Position numbers and translations under genes: made by a program. From Serratia fonticola (GTDB lineage Bacteria > Pseudomonadota > Gammaproteobacteria > Enterobacterales > Enterobacteriaceae), in contig NZ_VFMK01000002.1 of NCBI RefSeq assembly GCF_006715025.1, forward strand, positions 1 to 64,000: 64,000 nt of DNA, in the 5' to 3' direction. This document shows, piece by piece, positions 1-9,061 of this stretch. Each line of letters begins with the position of its first letter. Within the stretch, counting starts at the first letter, position 1. The notes beneath the pieces are model-generated. The model saw nothing but the letters and a program-made list of their open reading frames with translations. It was not told the DNA's origin and ran no database searches.

Positions 1-624
1 GAAGAGGGGGGATACGTCGTCGCCGGCGGCTACTTTGGGCAACGGGGTGCCCAACTGGGCGATGAACAGCTCCTGAGCCACATCCCGGCGTAGACGCTGG
101 TTAACGACCAGTTTGTACTCGATGGCGAACTCATCCGGTGTCTGTGCGCTGCGATGTTCTTCAGGATCCACGTTCAGCAACTGCTGCTTTTTATCACCGT
201 AGGTCAGGGCCGGGATAATTGACGGTGAGAAAGCAGACATAATGCGGGGCAGCGTCTGGATTGAAATATCGCGTCGGGTACGGCTTACCTGGTGCCGGCG
301 AACGGCGATAATCCCTGTAATGATGAGCGGGACCAGTGCAATCATGAGAATGCCTGCGGTAACGTCCATTACGGCAAAGAACTCGCCCCATGTAACGTCC
401 GGGGCGTGATTGTGCGTTCTGGCCAGAAGGTTAATACGCCAGGCAGCATATTCATGAGTGCGAGGAAAATCGGCAACATTCCATAGCCAGTAAAGCAGAG
501 TGGTGCAAGTTTCGACGGTAAGTTGCCGGAAAAAAAGGGCTGCGATAATCAGCGTGATAAAGAAGCCGACCACAGCCATAGACCAGTCATGAGACCGGGC
601 ATCATTACGGGATGGTTGCGCCAT
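1..624 (-). CDS. trbA: TrbA/DotM (IcmP)-like transfer protein, 3' part beyond window
   Basis: The reading frame starts with ATG at 622-624 and runs off the left edge, giving about 208 residues. The N-terminus (MAQPSRNDARSHDW) is followed by a hydrophobic segment near residues 13-30 and a second near 85-107, then a basic cytoplasmic stretch. This layout fits TrbA of R64 and DotM/IcmP of Legionella, part of the type IVB coupling complex with TrbC/DotL. In R64 the trb genes lie just beyond excA, as here. An intrinsic terminator at 658-679 separates it from the upstream tra genes, so it probably has its own promoter in the 30-80 bases before its start. The assignment rests on position and topology more than on a diagnostic motif. 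Confidence 0.72.
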   Translation of the reverse strand, partial: MAQPSRNDARSHDWSMAVVGFFITLIIAALFFRQLTVETCTTLLYWLWNVADFPRTHEYAAWRINLLARTHNHAPDVTWGEFFAVMDVTAGILMIALVPLIITGIIAVRRHQVSRTRRDISIQTLPRIMSAFSPSIIPALTYGDKKQQLLNVDPEEHRSAQTPDEFAIEYKLVVNQRLRRDVAQELFIAQLGTPLPKVAAGDDVSPLF

Positions 625-657
625 AGGGAGCCTTTGATCGTGCGAATGCAAAAGAAA

Positions 658-679
658 AGGCACTCTGAAAAGAGTGCCT
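658..679 (-). terminator. Intrinsic terminator after the excA-position gene
   Basis: A perfect 9-bp stem (AGGCACTCT/AGAGTGCCT) with a four-base loop is followed, read leftward, by TTTTCTTTT. It lies 29 bases after the stop of the 709-1392 gene and before trbA, so it probably closes the long leftward tra transcript. Confidence 0.85.
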
Positions 680-708
680 CTGATTAAGGTGGGGAAACTG
701 CTTAAGAA

Positions 709-1392
709 TTATTTCGGCGGCAGAACCAGGTTGATGCCGTTTTTCTCAGCGATCCTTTGTGCCTGATGCTCAACGTAACTAGGAACATTATTATCATAAG
801 TCCAGCTTTGGTTGCGTATGGCACATATTGTTTCATACAACTTGCTAGCCTTGCCGGTTGAAATGGAAATAGATGGAAGTTCTGGTATGCCAGTATAAAT
901 AGTGAGTTGCTTACCTTCGACTTCTACTGACTTCCAGTCGTTCATGCCAAACCCCATAACGCGAACATCTTTAGGTAAGAAGAAATTAAAGATGGTGGTG
1001 TCTGGGTGGTTGATGTATAGAATAGTCCCATTTATTACATCGAGAGCTAGATAATTCAGGCCGGTCCAACTTTTTGCTATATTGGATGGCAATGCTTCAT
1101 TGAAATGAGTGTCTCTAAAGTATGATGTGAAGACGTTGATATTACGTTTTTGTCTGGAGATTATGGAAAATATTAGTACACCTATTAATGCTAAAGAAGC
1201 CCAAATAATTACCCAGAGTGTAATATCTGATTGTTGAAAACCATAATACTCCACATACTTATATATGAAGCCGGCTAAGGCAATGTGAATTGGAAGGCAG
1301 AAGACTAAATACATTGCCGAAAGTGTGCCAACTAACGCGACAGACCATTTTTTTGAGTATGTATCTATATGTTTAACCGTCATATGCATCAT
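709..1392 (-). CDS. Inner-membrane protein in the ExcA (entry exclusion) position
   Basis: This is a 227-residue protein with two hydrophobic segments (about residues 16-42 and 57-77) followed by a soluble domain of about 150 residues rich in aromatic and charged residues. R64 and ColIb-P9 carry excA, an inner-membrane entry-exclusion protein of similar size, directly after traY, so location and topology suggest this role. I do not recall the ExcA sequence well enough to claim a residue-level match. Candidate ATG codons lie at 1392, 1389 and 1383. The last has a GGATGA-like ribosome site before it and may be the true start. The gene is unusually AT-rich compared with the tra genes, and a toxin-antitoxin pair separates it from traY. 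Confidence 0.55.
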   Translation of the reverse strand: MMHMTVKHIDTYSKKWSVALVGTLSAMYLVFCLPIHIALAGFIYKYVEYYGFQQSDITLWVIIWASLALIGVLIFSIISRQKRNINVFTSYFRDTHFNEALPSNIAKSWTGLNYLALDVINGTILYINHPDTTIFNFFLPKDVRVMGFGMNDWKSVEVEGKQLTIYTGIPELPSISISTGKASKLYETICAIRNQSWTYDNNVPSYVEHQAQRIAEKNGINLVLPPK

Positions 1393-1401
1393 CCGAATAT
1401 T

Positions 1402-1689
1402 TTATCTGAGTCGTTTGCTAGCTAGGTTGTAAACTTCACTGTGTTCACGTTTACCGACAGCAACAACAGCAATGATTAGTTCATCATCAATGATTTGGTA
1501 AACTAATCTGAAGCCAGATGACCTGAGTTTAATCTTATAGCAGTCAGGCATTCCTCTCAGCCTAGCTGAGGGAATATGGGGGTTCTCAGTGCATTTTTTT
1601 AACTTCTTAGCGAACTGCTGTTGAATGGTTCGGTCAAGACTATTCCACTCCTTAAGTGCATCAGTCCTGAATTTTACTTTGTAGGTCAT
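1402..1689 (-). CDS. stbE: RelE/StbE-family toxin
   Basis: This 95-residue protein has the RelE fold signature: an N-terminal VKFRTDALKEWNSLD helix, the basic RLRGMPDCYKIKLRSSGFRLVYQI core, and a C-terminal AVGKREHSEVYNLA motif carrying the basic and aromatic residues used in ribosome-dependent mRNA cleavage. Its start overlaps the antitoxin stop by four bases (ATGA), the usual antitoxin-first arrangement. The sequence is close in style to StbE of plasmid R485. The pair probably stabilises the plasmid by killing plasmid-free cells. It sits as a cassette between traY and the excA-position gene. Confidence 0.9.
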   Translation of the reverse strand: MTYKVKFRTDALKEWNSLDRTIQQQFAKKLKKCTENPHIPSARLRGMPDCYKIKLRSSGFRLVYQIIDDELIIAVVAVGKREHSEVYNLASKRLR

Positions 1690-1937
1690 AAGTAGCGATC
1701 CAGATTGACATCATGCAATGTCTGCTCGGAACGTTCCTTGACTAGGTTTGCCAGCTCCTGATCATCAATAAATTCTAGCATTTGCTCGTATAATTCTGCA
1801 GGAACACAGTAAAATGCAGGCTGATTGCGATTCAAAATAGCAACCGGATACCCGTCTCCTGAGTTGACCGTTGCCATCGGGTTTGTTTTCAGCTCAGTGA
1901 TGCTGGCTGTCGTAGTGCTGAGAATTGTGGTTGGCAT
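1686..1937 (-). CDS. stbD: StbD antitoxin (Phd/YefM superfamily)
   Basis: This 83-residue protein contains ILSTTTASITELKTNP and PVAILNRNQPAFYCVP, which strongly recall StbD antitoxins: an N-terminal Phd/YefM DNA-binding fold, then an acidic C-terminal tail that wraps the toxin. It is the first gene of the pair and is followed by stbE with a four-base overlap. A perfect 16-bp palindrome lies 17 bases upstream of its ATG and is the likely operator for autorepression by the antitoxin-toxin complex. Confidence 0.88.
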   Translation of the reverse strand: MPTTILSTTTASITELKTNPMATVNSGDGYPVAILNRNQPAFYCVPAELYEQMLEFIDDQELANLVKERSEQTLHDVNLDRYL

Positions 1938-1954
1938 AAATCCCTCTCATAAAA

Positions 1955-1970
1955 AACCTATATATAGGTT
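1955..1970. promoter_or_regulatory. Palindromic operator of the stbDE pair
   Basis: AACCTATATATAGGTT is a perfect 16-bp palindrome immediately before stbD. Its AT-rich centre could overlap a leftward -10 element. Phd/YefM antitoxins typically bind such sites, so autoregulation is inferred. Confidence 0.7.
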
Positions 1971-2043
1971 CTATTCTAGCACTAAAAAACCCATTAACAA
2001 GTCTGTTGTGCGTTTTTTGCCCGGTTTTTGCCGGGCAATCGGG

Positions 2044-4191
2044 TTACTTAAATCCGTCAGAATTACCTACAGATTTGTTCTGATCCATCCGTTTAATGCC
2101 TGGAGCGTGGCTGGCTTTGCTGCCAAAACCAGCAAACATGTTACGGGTAGATTCTACAGCCCCTTTCATCATCTGTGCAGCTTCACGACCGCCGAGCCAG
2201 GCAATAACATAGTCAGGAAGATAGACCTGTAGGCTGAATGCTGATGAAACCAGCGTGGTACACGTTCGGGCATAAATCATCAGGATGCCAATAATGCTTG
2301 CCAGTCCAGTGATCGAGTCAGCCTGAACATTTGCCATTGCAGGTAATATCAATATGTTGAGTAACGTTCCGATAGCAACAACAACCAGACTGGCAAAGAA
2401 GAAGCCAAATACCATAAGTGACGGTCTGATCGCGGCATCAATTAAAAAAATGTATCCGTAATTTGCACGGCTCCCTTTATCTTCTTCTGTACCAATGTGC
2501 GTTGCTGCCCACAACGAACCAGCAGTCGTTCCAATCAAAACGCTTCCAAGCCATGAGGTGCAGGCTGTTATCCAGTAAATTAATGGAATAAAAGGTAAGA
2601 AAATTGAAAGGGAAAATCCAATGCTTAGCATGATAAATAAAATGAAATAAACTATAGGTGCGATTGAACCAATTATACTTTTTGCAAAATATCCTGCGCC
2701 TGATACGGCATTGACTATTTTTCCTAAGCCAGAACCATTCCCCCCGTCAACAAGACCCTTTGCAACAGTAAAAGCAGCGAAGGTAGATTGAGCAGCACCT
2801 AAGGTATAGTCCCCAACTGACTTCATCTTTAAAAGTGGGTTAACTTGACTTGAATTATTGGGGTCATCACCATCCATGACCGAGTGAATAATGAAATTAG
2901 CGAATCTTACACCATAAGCGTTATCGAGTGCTTTAAGCAATGTAGAGTTCGCTGATTGCCCATCATCAATGCTATCGTTTCCTGGTACGTTCGCCGACCC
3001 TAATGGAGGGGTATATGTTGAGTTTTTCCTCTGAGCAAGCAAGGCAGTCCGGATTTCTTCCTGCAATTGACCTACCCCAACTTCCCCGATATTTGAGGAG
3101 CCTGTAACGATTGGGCTTTGGTTGGCCACGTTGTTAACTTTCTGATTAGCCGTTGCGAATGACTGGTACCAGGCACCCAGAGAAATCCAGCCATTTTTCT
3201 TCAGGTAGTTCGCTAGTTCACTGCGGATTGTACCTTCGTTATCTACGCTTGCTGCGGCAGCTGTAATGGTGTCCTCATATTGCCGTGCAGCCTGTTGAAT
3301 TTCCGCTTCAGCATCAGGAAGTCGGCCTTGCCCTCCGTCCTGATAGCTACGCCAGGCGCTGACAAAATTTTCCGCGCTCTGTGACAGAGTGCTATTCATC
3401 GCCGTGAAGGCATTCATCTGGGCATTTTCTAGCGGTCCTGAATTTATTGGGACGTTAAAGGAGAACCAGGAACTATTGTCTGTTTTTTCAGGTAATTTGG
3501 CACTCCCGCAGAGGGCACTACCATTCGAAATGCGTATTTCACGGCCATCAGAAGTACGCTGCTCAGACATAGGTGGTGTGTTGCTGCTACCGGACTGGTG
3601 CATTTCTGCTTGTTCGGTATTCATCGCCGCCTTACACAGGTACATGTCGAAGATACCTCGGGCCGCTGAGATGGTTTCGCCGGAAACGGGCTGCATGATC
3701 ATGGACTGACCGTCCATAATGGTGTCTGCCGCTTTATCTGTGAGTAGATTAGCGCTCCCCACGCCCATGATCGATGCCATCCATAAGAACGCAAGGTTTG
3801 AAATGGACCAGCCAGAAGGTGTCGGTACCAAGGCCATAAAACCCGCCAGGGATGAGACTGGCGCCATCATTGTATTACCACGACCGAATACTTTACCGCG
3901 GTTGCCGGTAAGGACGGTGGCCCGCAGTGTGATCCCCATAAACCAGATAAACGCCAGGCCTGCGATGATGGCGTTGAATACGCCGTACAGTTGGCCAATA
4001 AAGCTGACGTTCTGAGGCTGCAGGGGATTATTCACCACGTCGCCATAAACCATGATAAGCAACTGGCGCGAGAGGTCGGTGGATCTTGTGGCCGCACCGC
4101 TAATTGTGTCGTAGTTGATGTTGTCTGCAAATGCCGGCAACGACAGGCCGGCCAGCGCGAAGGCGGCCAGTAACAGTAGCAGTCTTTTCAT
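2044..4191 (-). CDS. traY: TraY, DotA-like polytopic inner-membrane protein
   Basis: The ATG at 4191 gives 715 residues beginning with a clear signal peptide (MKRLLLLLAAFALAGLSLPAFA). A more distal in-frame start at 4221 would place extra residues before this signal. A hydrophobic pair follows near residues 50-120, then a long hydrophilic periplasmic region of about 330 residues, then a cluster of hydrophobic segments (about 470-690) containing FILFIMLSIGFSLSIFLPFIP. This is the DotA/TraY layout. R64 TraY is the target recognised by ExcA during entry exclusion. It is the last tra gene before the toxin-antitoxin cassette. No intrinsic terminator with a U-run was found right after it, although a GCCCGG hairpin lies at 2018-2035. 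Confidence 0.9.
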   Translation of the reverse strand: MKRLLLLLAAFALAGLSLPAFADNINYDTISGAATRSTDLSRQLLIMVYGDVVNNPLQPQNVSFIGQLYGVFNAIIAGLAFIWFMGITLRATVLTGNRGKVFGRGNTMMAPVSSLAGFMALVPTPSGWSISNLAFLWMASIMGVGSANLLTDKAADTIMDGQSMIMQPVSGETISAARGIFDMYLCKAAMNTEQAEMHQSGSSNTPPMSEQRTSDGREIRISNGSALCGSAKLPEKTDNSSWFSFNVPINSGPLENAQMNAFTAMNSTLSQSAENFVSAWRSYQDGGQGRLPDAEAEIQQAARQYEDTITAAAASVDNEGTIRSELANYLKKNGWISLGAWYQSFATANQKVNNVANQSPIVTGSSNIGEVGVGQLQEEIRTALLAQRKNSTYTPPLGSANVPGNDSIDDGQSANSTLLKALDNAYGVRFANFIIHSVMDGDDPNNSSQVNPLLKMKSVGDYTLGAAQSTFAAFTVAKGLVDGGNGSGLGKIVNAVSGAGYFAKSIIGSIAPIVYFILFIMLSIGFSLSIFLPFIPLIYWITACTSWLGSVLIGTTAGSLWAATHIGTEEDKGSRANYGYIFLIDAAIRPSLMVFGFFFASLVVVAIGTLLNILILPAMANVQADSITGLASIIGILMIYARTCTTLVSSAFSLQVYLPDYVIAWLGGREAAQMMKGAVESTRNMFAGFGSKASHAPGIKRMDQNKSVGNSDGFK

Positions 4192-4245
4192 ATTGGATTC
4201 CGTAACGAACAGAATGCACATCCAGAGGATGGCGGGGGGAAAAGG

Positions 4246-4758
4246 TCAGAACGGGGCTCGCCAGCTGAAGAGTTCTTTAAGCCAGCTGCCAGTCGCCCGC
4301 CATTGAGTAAACGACCCCAGTTCCTGGCTGAGAAGTTGCCAAAGATGAAATTGGTTTTTCATCGCGCATACAAACAACATGCCGGCGAAGGCGGAAATCA
4401 TGAACATCAGGCTGAACATACGTATCAGTAACACGCCGGAACCTGGAGGAGCTGCAAGCAGTGTGCCCACAGGTAGCAGAATGACGATACTCTCGGCCAC
4501 GACGAACATGGCCAACCAGATCCGTTTAGCCAGAAGATAACGTCGCATTAGCGACTCACGACTGTGGCCACTGGCGGCCACAGCTTCATCAAAACTGAGG
4601 ATCTCCGTTTCTTTCCGTGAAGTTGCAGGCAACAGACGACGGAACCGCTCCACATTTTTCTCAGCCGCATATCGTGCTGCGTTAACCATACGACCGGCCT
4701 CCCAGAGTGGGAGTACCAGATTGGCGGCAAACCAGGCTTTTTTTCCTATTTTCTTCAT
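4246..4758 (-). CDS. traX: TraX-like transfer membrane protein
   Basis: This is a 170-residue protein with a basic N-terminus and two hydrophobic segments in the second half (about residues 80-105 and 112-130). It lies between traW and traY, and its start overlaps the end of traW by four bases, so the genes are translationally coupled. R64 TraX occupies the same place. No catalytic motif is visible. Assignment is by synteny and membrane topology. Confidence 0.7.
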   Translation of the reverse strand: MKKIGKKAWFAANLVLPLWEAGRMVNAARYAAEKNVERFRRLLPATSRKETEILSFDEAVAASGHSRESLMRRYLLAKRIWLAMFVVAESIVILLPVGTLLAAPPGSGVLLIRMFSLMFMISAFAGMLFVCAMKNQFHLWQLLSQELGSFTQWRATGSWLKELFSWRAPF

Positions 4759-5951
4759 TGGCGTGTTGCTCCTGCAGTGGCCTGCTGCAGTTTCTGCGCC
4801 AGGCGAGATTCGTAATACTGGGCACTTTCAAGACTCAGTTGCTGGCCAGAGATAATGGCGTTTTCCTGCAACTGCTGTTTGATGCCCAAAAGTAAGTAGT
4901 TCTGGAGGCTCTGGATACGAATGGATTCACGCAGAAGGTTGTCACCGTCCATTGCCTGAAGGTCGGTTTGGTAATCGGTATTGGCATACCGGCGATTGAC
5001 TTCGAAGGACTCAAATTCACGCAATGACATCATGTTGGTTCGCTTTGCTTCAGCTGAAGCATTCTCATCAAACCAGGCTCTGCTAGATGGCGTCTGAAGT
5101 GTTTCGGCCAGAACATCCTTTGTAGCTTCGTTAGGCTGACTGGCGGCGACCATCGCCAGCTGAGGCTGCTCAGCGGCGCTTTGTATAGCGTCATGCTCTG
5201 TCATCATCCCGATGTACTGGCGACCGCTGTCGGTTTTAACTTCCCCCTTTTTCAGCGCCCTGCCGGGACTGCGGCGGACCGAGTTCTTGAGATACATCAT
5301 TGCCGCATCGGTCTGCTCCTGGGTGAAGGTCAGCTCAGGAGCTTTGTCTTCCGGGCCCGCGCCGGCCAGTAACGACCGAACTTCCTTATCACCACCTGGT
5401 AACGACGACTCACCATTGCAGAGCGCACCCCAAGCATCAGCATCTTCTTTGGTGCAATAGTTCCGGTGGATTTCTGCCGTGGCAAACAGGCCCTTTTCAG
5501 GTACGTCTGGTTTGGATGATAGGGCCTTTTTGATGGAGCTGTTCCGGATACCACCACCGCTGGCAAGTGTTGACTGCTTAGCTGCTGACTGACGGGCTAC
5601 CTGAGAGGCTTGTCCCGAAGCGGACTCACTGCAGATACTGTCCGGTACGGTGTAGCTGCGTCTGGCCTGTTCTAGGTTCTGCACCTGCTGTGCATAGGTG
5701 GCGTACTGTTGCATGTTCTCCGTTGACTGCTGGATCATAGCTGCAATCTTGTCGTTGCCGGAACTGATGGCGCCACCAATCAGCTGGTTAGTTGAAAGAA
5801 TGCTGCCGAGTGTGCCATTAGCTGTAGACAGTTGAGGAACGACCTCAGTAGTTATAGGCCTGCTACTCGTAACTTCCACCGGATAAGCCATCGCCTGTGT
5901 TGCAGACAGCAGCAGGCCGCCGAGAGCGACGGCCAGTAGTCGTTTCTTCAT
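4755..5951 (-). CDS. traW: TraW-like exported transfer protein
   Basis: This 398-residue protein starts with a typical Sec signal peptide (MKKRLLAVALGGLLLSATQAMA). The remainder is hydrophilic and glutamine/serine-rich, with a predicted helical part near residues 55-90 and a helical C-terminus. There is no lipobox, so it is predicted to be periplasmic. It lies between traU and traX as in R64. R64 has traV between traU and traW, but here only 14 bases separate them, so traV is absent from this position. Confidence 0.75.
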   Translation of the reverse strand: MKKRLLAVALGGLLLSATQAMAYPVEVTSSRPITTEVVPQLSTANGTLGSILSTNQLIGGAISSGNDKIAAMIQQSTENMQQYATYAQQVQNLEQARRSYTVPDSICSESASGQASQVARQSAAKQSTLASGGGIRNSSIKKALSSKPDVPEKGLFATAEIHRNYCTKEDADAWGALCNGESSLPGGDKEVRSLLAGAGPEDKAPELTFTQEQTDAAMMYLKNSVRRSPGRALKKGEVKTDSGRQYIGMMTEHDAIQSAAEQPQLAMVAASQPNEATKDVLAETLQTPSSRAWFDENASAEAKRTNMMSLREFESFEVNRRYANTDYQTDLQAMDGDNLLRESIRIQSLQNYLLLGIKQQLQENAIISGQQLSLESAQYYESRLAQKLQQATAGATRQ

Positions 5952-5965
5952 GGGGGGTGCCTTAA

Positions 5966-8900
5966 TTAGATTTGCAAGCCGCGAGCTGCAATCAGCTCGC
6001 TAGCCAGTCGGTTAATCACGTTGCCGTGGTCGGTTTCACGCGCTTCTTTTTGGCGCAGGTCGATGAGGCTGACTGCACTACCGCTCGGGAAGGCTTCTGC
6101 CAAGATAGCTCTGGCCTTCTGACCGTCTAGCCGGTCATACAGCTGGTCGCGTAATGCGGCATCTTTCGGGGTTGAGTTGAGAGCCCACAATTCCTTGGGG
6201 CCGAGGGGGTTTTTAAGGATCTGAACCACTCTGCCTGTTTTTAAGCGGAAGCACGCCAGGAAGTGGGTACCGCTGCCGTCAGGTGAGGCCCCGGAGCCAA
6301 TATGGCGGAACGCCTGTGCGGTATGCGCCGGGACGCCAAAATGTTCGGTCAGCAATGGCAGGTCCTCATGACTGACCTGCATCAGATAGAGGCTGTTCGC
6401 TGACTTCAAGATTTCGTGCGGAAAGTGGTTCAGATACTGAGAGCTCAGCACGGTGCGTATGAAGAATTTGCGGTTCTCTAGATCCTGGGTGACCAGTTTA
6501 TTCATGATAAACGGGATGTCCTTGGCGTTGTGCAGTTCATCATAAATCTTGGTTTTCACCTCCTGGGCCAGTTGGGTCAGCCGTTCGTGATGGAACGGCT
6601 GGTACATTTCTGGCAGTTCGCGCATCAGCTCATTACGATACTGCGGCAGCTCAAAATGCCCAGCGGCCAGTTGGCCAGCGTAGAGATACATCAGTCCGGT
6701 TTTAACCTGGCCGGCACGCGTTTTACCGCCGACTACGTTATTCAGGTCAATGGCAATCACGCGAGTGTCCGGATTAAGCTCAAACACGGTGCGGCCAGAA
6801 AGCATTTTGTAGGTGCGCAAAGCATCTGACAGACAGCGACTGATATATGAGAGCAGTGTTTCGCTACTGCCTTCACGGGTGATGGCACCGTACTGCATGC
6901 GGACGTCCTCATCATTGAGGTACACCTGCAGGTCACTCAGCTCTGGCATGGCCTGGTAATGGGCGCGGGTAGCGGCGGTCAGTTCCCCGCGAGAGAAGAG
7001 TAAATCCCTGACCTCATACCAGGTGGCTTTTGACCACCAGTTGCTGTCGTACTCATGGCGGATACCGGTCTTTTCCAGTGCCTCATCGACCTGAGGCTCA
7101 AGTGTTTGTGCGTAACGAACTGGCGCCAAGTTGGCATTAGTTTCATAGGCTGTGTCGATAATTCGGCTAAGGATCTGCCGGCAATCCTGCGAGTTCGGTG
7201 GAGTACCTGTTTCCGGGTTCACGCACAATGTTTCGCAAATGCTGAGCAGATATTCCTTCTCAGGCGTCAGCGGATATTTCATACCAATCTGGACGTCAAA
7301 CGGGTTCTTACAGTGTTGGCGACTGTTTTCCAGAACCATGCCAACTACTTCGTTTTGACGAGATTTAGGCAACGCATCGCGGATAAGTCTCACCAGTCCT
7401 TGAGCAGAAAAACCTTTATCGACGTAGGACAGGAACGGCAGGTTATTCTGACCGGAGAATAAAATTGCTTCGCTGAGTGCCCCCAATGCTACCGATTTAC
7501 CGGTGCCGGGTTCGCCTGCAACGATCTCTGTGAATTTTGTCTGTAGGTTACTGGCCAGTTTCACCGGGAAAGGCTTGCCATCAGGAGTGATAAACACAAT
7601 GCTGGCGTCGTCTGCCCATGGTGTGGCCGGACGCTGCAGGGGAAGTAAGGCAAGTGCTGCTGAAAGGGGAGGGTACATCAGCGATGGGATGCTGAGTGCA
7701 TTCGCACCCACCAGGGTCGACGTCCAGGCTCGTACTGGATCGCCAAATGTCCCTGTCACCTCACACACGCCCCAAGATTGAAGCCCCTTTTGAAGCAGAG
7801 TGCGGTTACGCTTAGCTGTTTCTTTATCCCGGGCCCAAGTACTGGCGCAGATGGTCATCACGCAAACCGGATCGCTTTTATCCACCTCATCCAGCCATTG
7901 GACCGAATTGTAGATCGGGCGCAGCGGTGGCAGCAGGCCGGCCAGGCTAAGGATGGTTTTCTTTCCGCCCAGCGCTTTGATTCCGCCGGGCATTAAGTCC
8001 ATACGGATACGCCAGGGTAGGTGGCGGTTGATTTTGTCAAACAGCTGGCTGAAAGTTTCCGGCTGCTGAGGCCCCAGTGAGAGTGCCAGCGTGGTGTGCC
8101 AGTGGTTATCATGTTTGATAAAGCTGCCATCAATTATCGGATCGCTGTTGAATAGTTGATAGTGAAGATGAGGCACCAGTAGCGTGGAATGGTCGTTACC
8201 CTTAGGACGCCCATGAGGCCACTTCATATCCCCGGGCAGATACGGCCGCCAGGATTCTGACGTGCTGTCGCGCTCTATTTCCTCACGTAATGCCAGTCCA
8301 AATTCATGGGCGTTCATCAGACGGATACGGGTACCAAAGTCGCCTTTGCCAAACTGGTTTTCCAGCATCGTAATGAAGGTGTCGTGGCGGATTTTCAGCC
8401 CTTCCAGCGCCTGGAACACCGGGTTCTGACCATATCGTGCACCTGGGCTTTTCTTCACTAAGGTTTCGCGTCGTTTTTCTTCATCGCGTATTTCGGTCGT
8501 GGACAGCGCTTCACGGGCGGTGTACACCACAAGAAACGCGCGCTCCCTGGCGATAAAGGGCGCCATTTTTTCAATACGCTCATCCAGAATATCGGTCAGG
8601 TCCAGGCCCATACGCTTCAGGCTACGGTACTGGTGAGCCAGCAGTTTTTTCAGTTCAGTCCGTGCCTTATCCGGATCGCATTCGAAAACGAAACTCAGTT
8701 TACGGCCAGGCTCTTTAAACTCGCTGGTCAGCAGCGTTGTCATGCGAGCAATATAGTTACTGAAAAGTGCTTTATCCCGCCTCTCTTCTTCCGTAACGGC
8801 CGTTTCTTCATTGAAAGCACAGTAGGTGCCCTCGATTTCGAACACACTGGCATAGTGACCTTCCTCCGTGAGGAAAATATACGGCGAGGACATACCCGGA

Positions 8901-9043
8901 CGACGTTTGCGATCGTCGTCGGTTAAGCCAATGGTAGTGCGCAGATCACAGTAACGGGTAAAGTCCTGACCCAGCGCGTAGCGCGAGGCCCAAGCAATGG
9001 CTTCCTCCACGCATTCCAGCGCGGTGACCAGTGGGTTTTTCAT
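5966..9043 (-). CDS. traU: TraU, DotO/IcmB-like secretion ATPase
   Basis: This 1025-residue protein carries a Walker A motif (GEPGTGKSVAL) near residue 508 and a long C-terminal ATPase domain, like VirB4-type proteins and DotO/IcmB. The N-terminal 450 residues are the expected substrate-facing part. DotO works with DotB at the cytoplasmic base of the type IVB channel. R64 TraU is of almost the same length. The ATG at 9043 follows the traT stop by 18 bases. It is the largest tra ATPase here and appears intact. Confidence 0.93.
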   Translation of the reverse strand: MKNPLVTALECVEEAIAWASRYALGQDFTRYCDLRTTIGLTDDDRKRRPGMSSPYIFLTEEGHYASVFEIEGTYCAFNEETAVTEEERRDKALFSNYIARMTTLLTSEFKEPGRKLSFVFECDPDKARTELKKLLAHQYRSLKRMGLDLTDILDERIEKMAPFIARERAFLVVYTAREALSTTEIRDEEKRRETLVKKSPGARYGQNPVFQALEGLKIRHDTFITMLENQFGKGDFGTRIRLMNAHEFGLALREEIERDSTSESWRPYLPGDMKWPHGRPKGNDHSTLLVPHLHYQLFNSDPIIDGSFIKHDNHWHTTLALSLGPQQPETFSQLFDKINRHLPWRIRMDLMPGGIKALGGKKTILSLAGLLPPLRPIYNSVQWLDEVDKSDPVCVMTICASTWARDKETAKRNRTLLQKGLQSWGVCEVTGTFGDPVRAWTSTLVGANALSIPSLMYPPLSAALALLPLQRPATPWADDASIVFITPDGKPFPVKLASNLQTKFTEIVAGEPGTGKSVALGALSEAILFSGQNNLPFLSYVDKGFSAQGLVRLIRDALPKSRQNEVVGMVLENSRQHCKNPFDVQIGMKYPLTPEKEYLLSICETLCVNPETGTPPNSQDCRQILSRIIDTAYETNANLAPVRYAQTLEPQVDEALEKTGIRHEYDSNWWSKATWYEVRDLLFSRGELTAATRAHYQAMPELSDLQVYLNDEDVRMQYGAITREGSSETLLSYISRCLSDALRTYKMLSGRTVFELNPDTRVIAIDLNNVVGGKTRAGQVKTGLMYLYAGQLAAGHFELPQYRNELMRELPEMYQPFHHERLTQLAQEVKTKIYDELHNAKDIPFIMNKLVTQDLENRKFFIRTVLSSQYLNHFPHEILKSANSLYLMQVSHEDLPLLTEHFGVPAHTAQAFRHIGSGASPDGSGTHFLACFRLKTGRVVQILKNPLGPKELWALNSTPKDAALRDQLYDRLDGQKARAILAEAFPSGSAVSLIDLRQKEARETDHGNVINRLASELIAARGLQI

Positions 9044-9061
9044 GCGAATATTCTCTGATAG

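Noticed and set aside
2018..2035. Intrinsic terminator after traY
   Set aside because: The GCCCGG hairpin is followed on the leftward transcript by A residues and not by a U-run.
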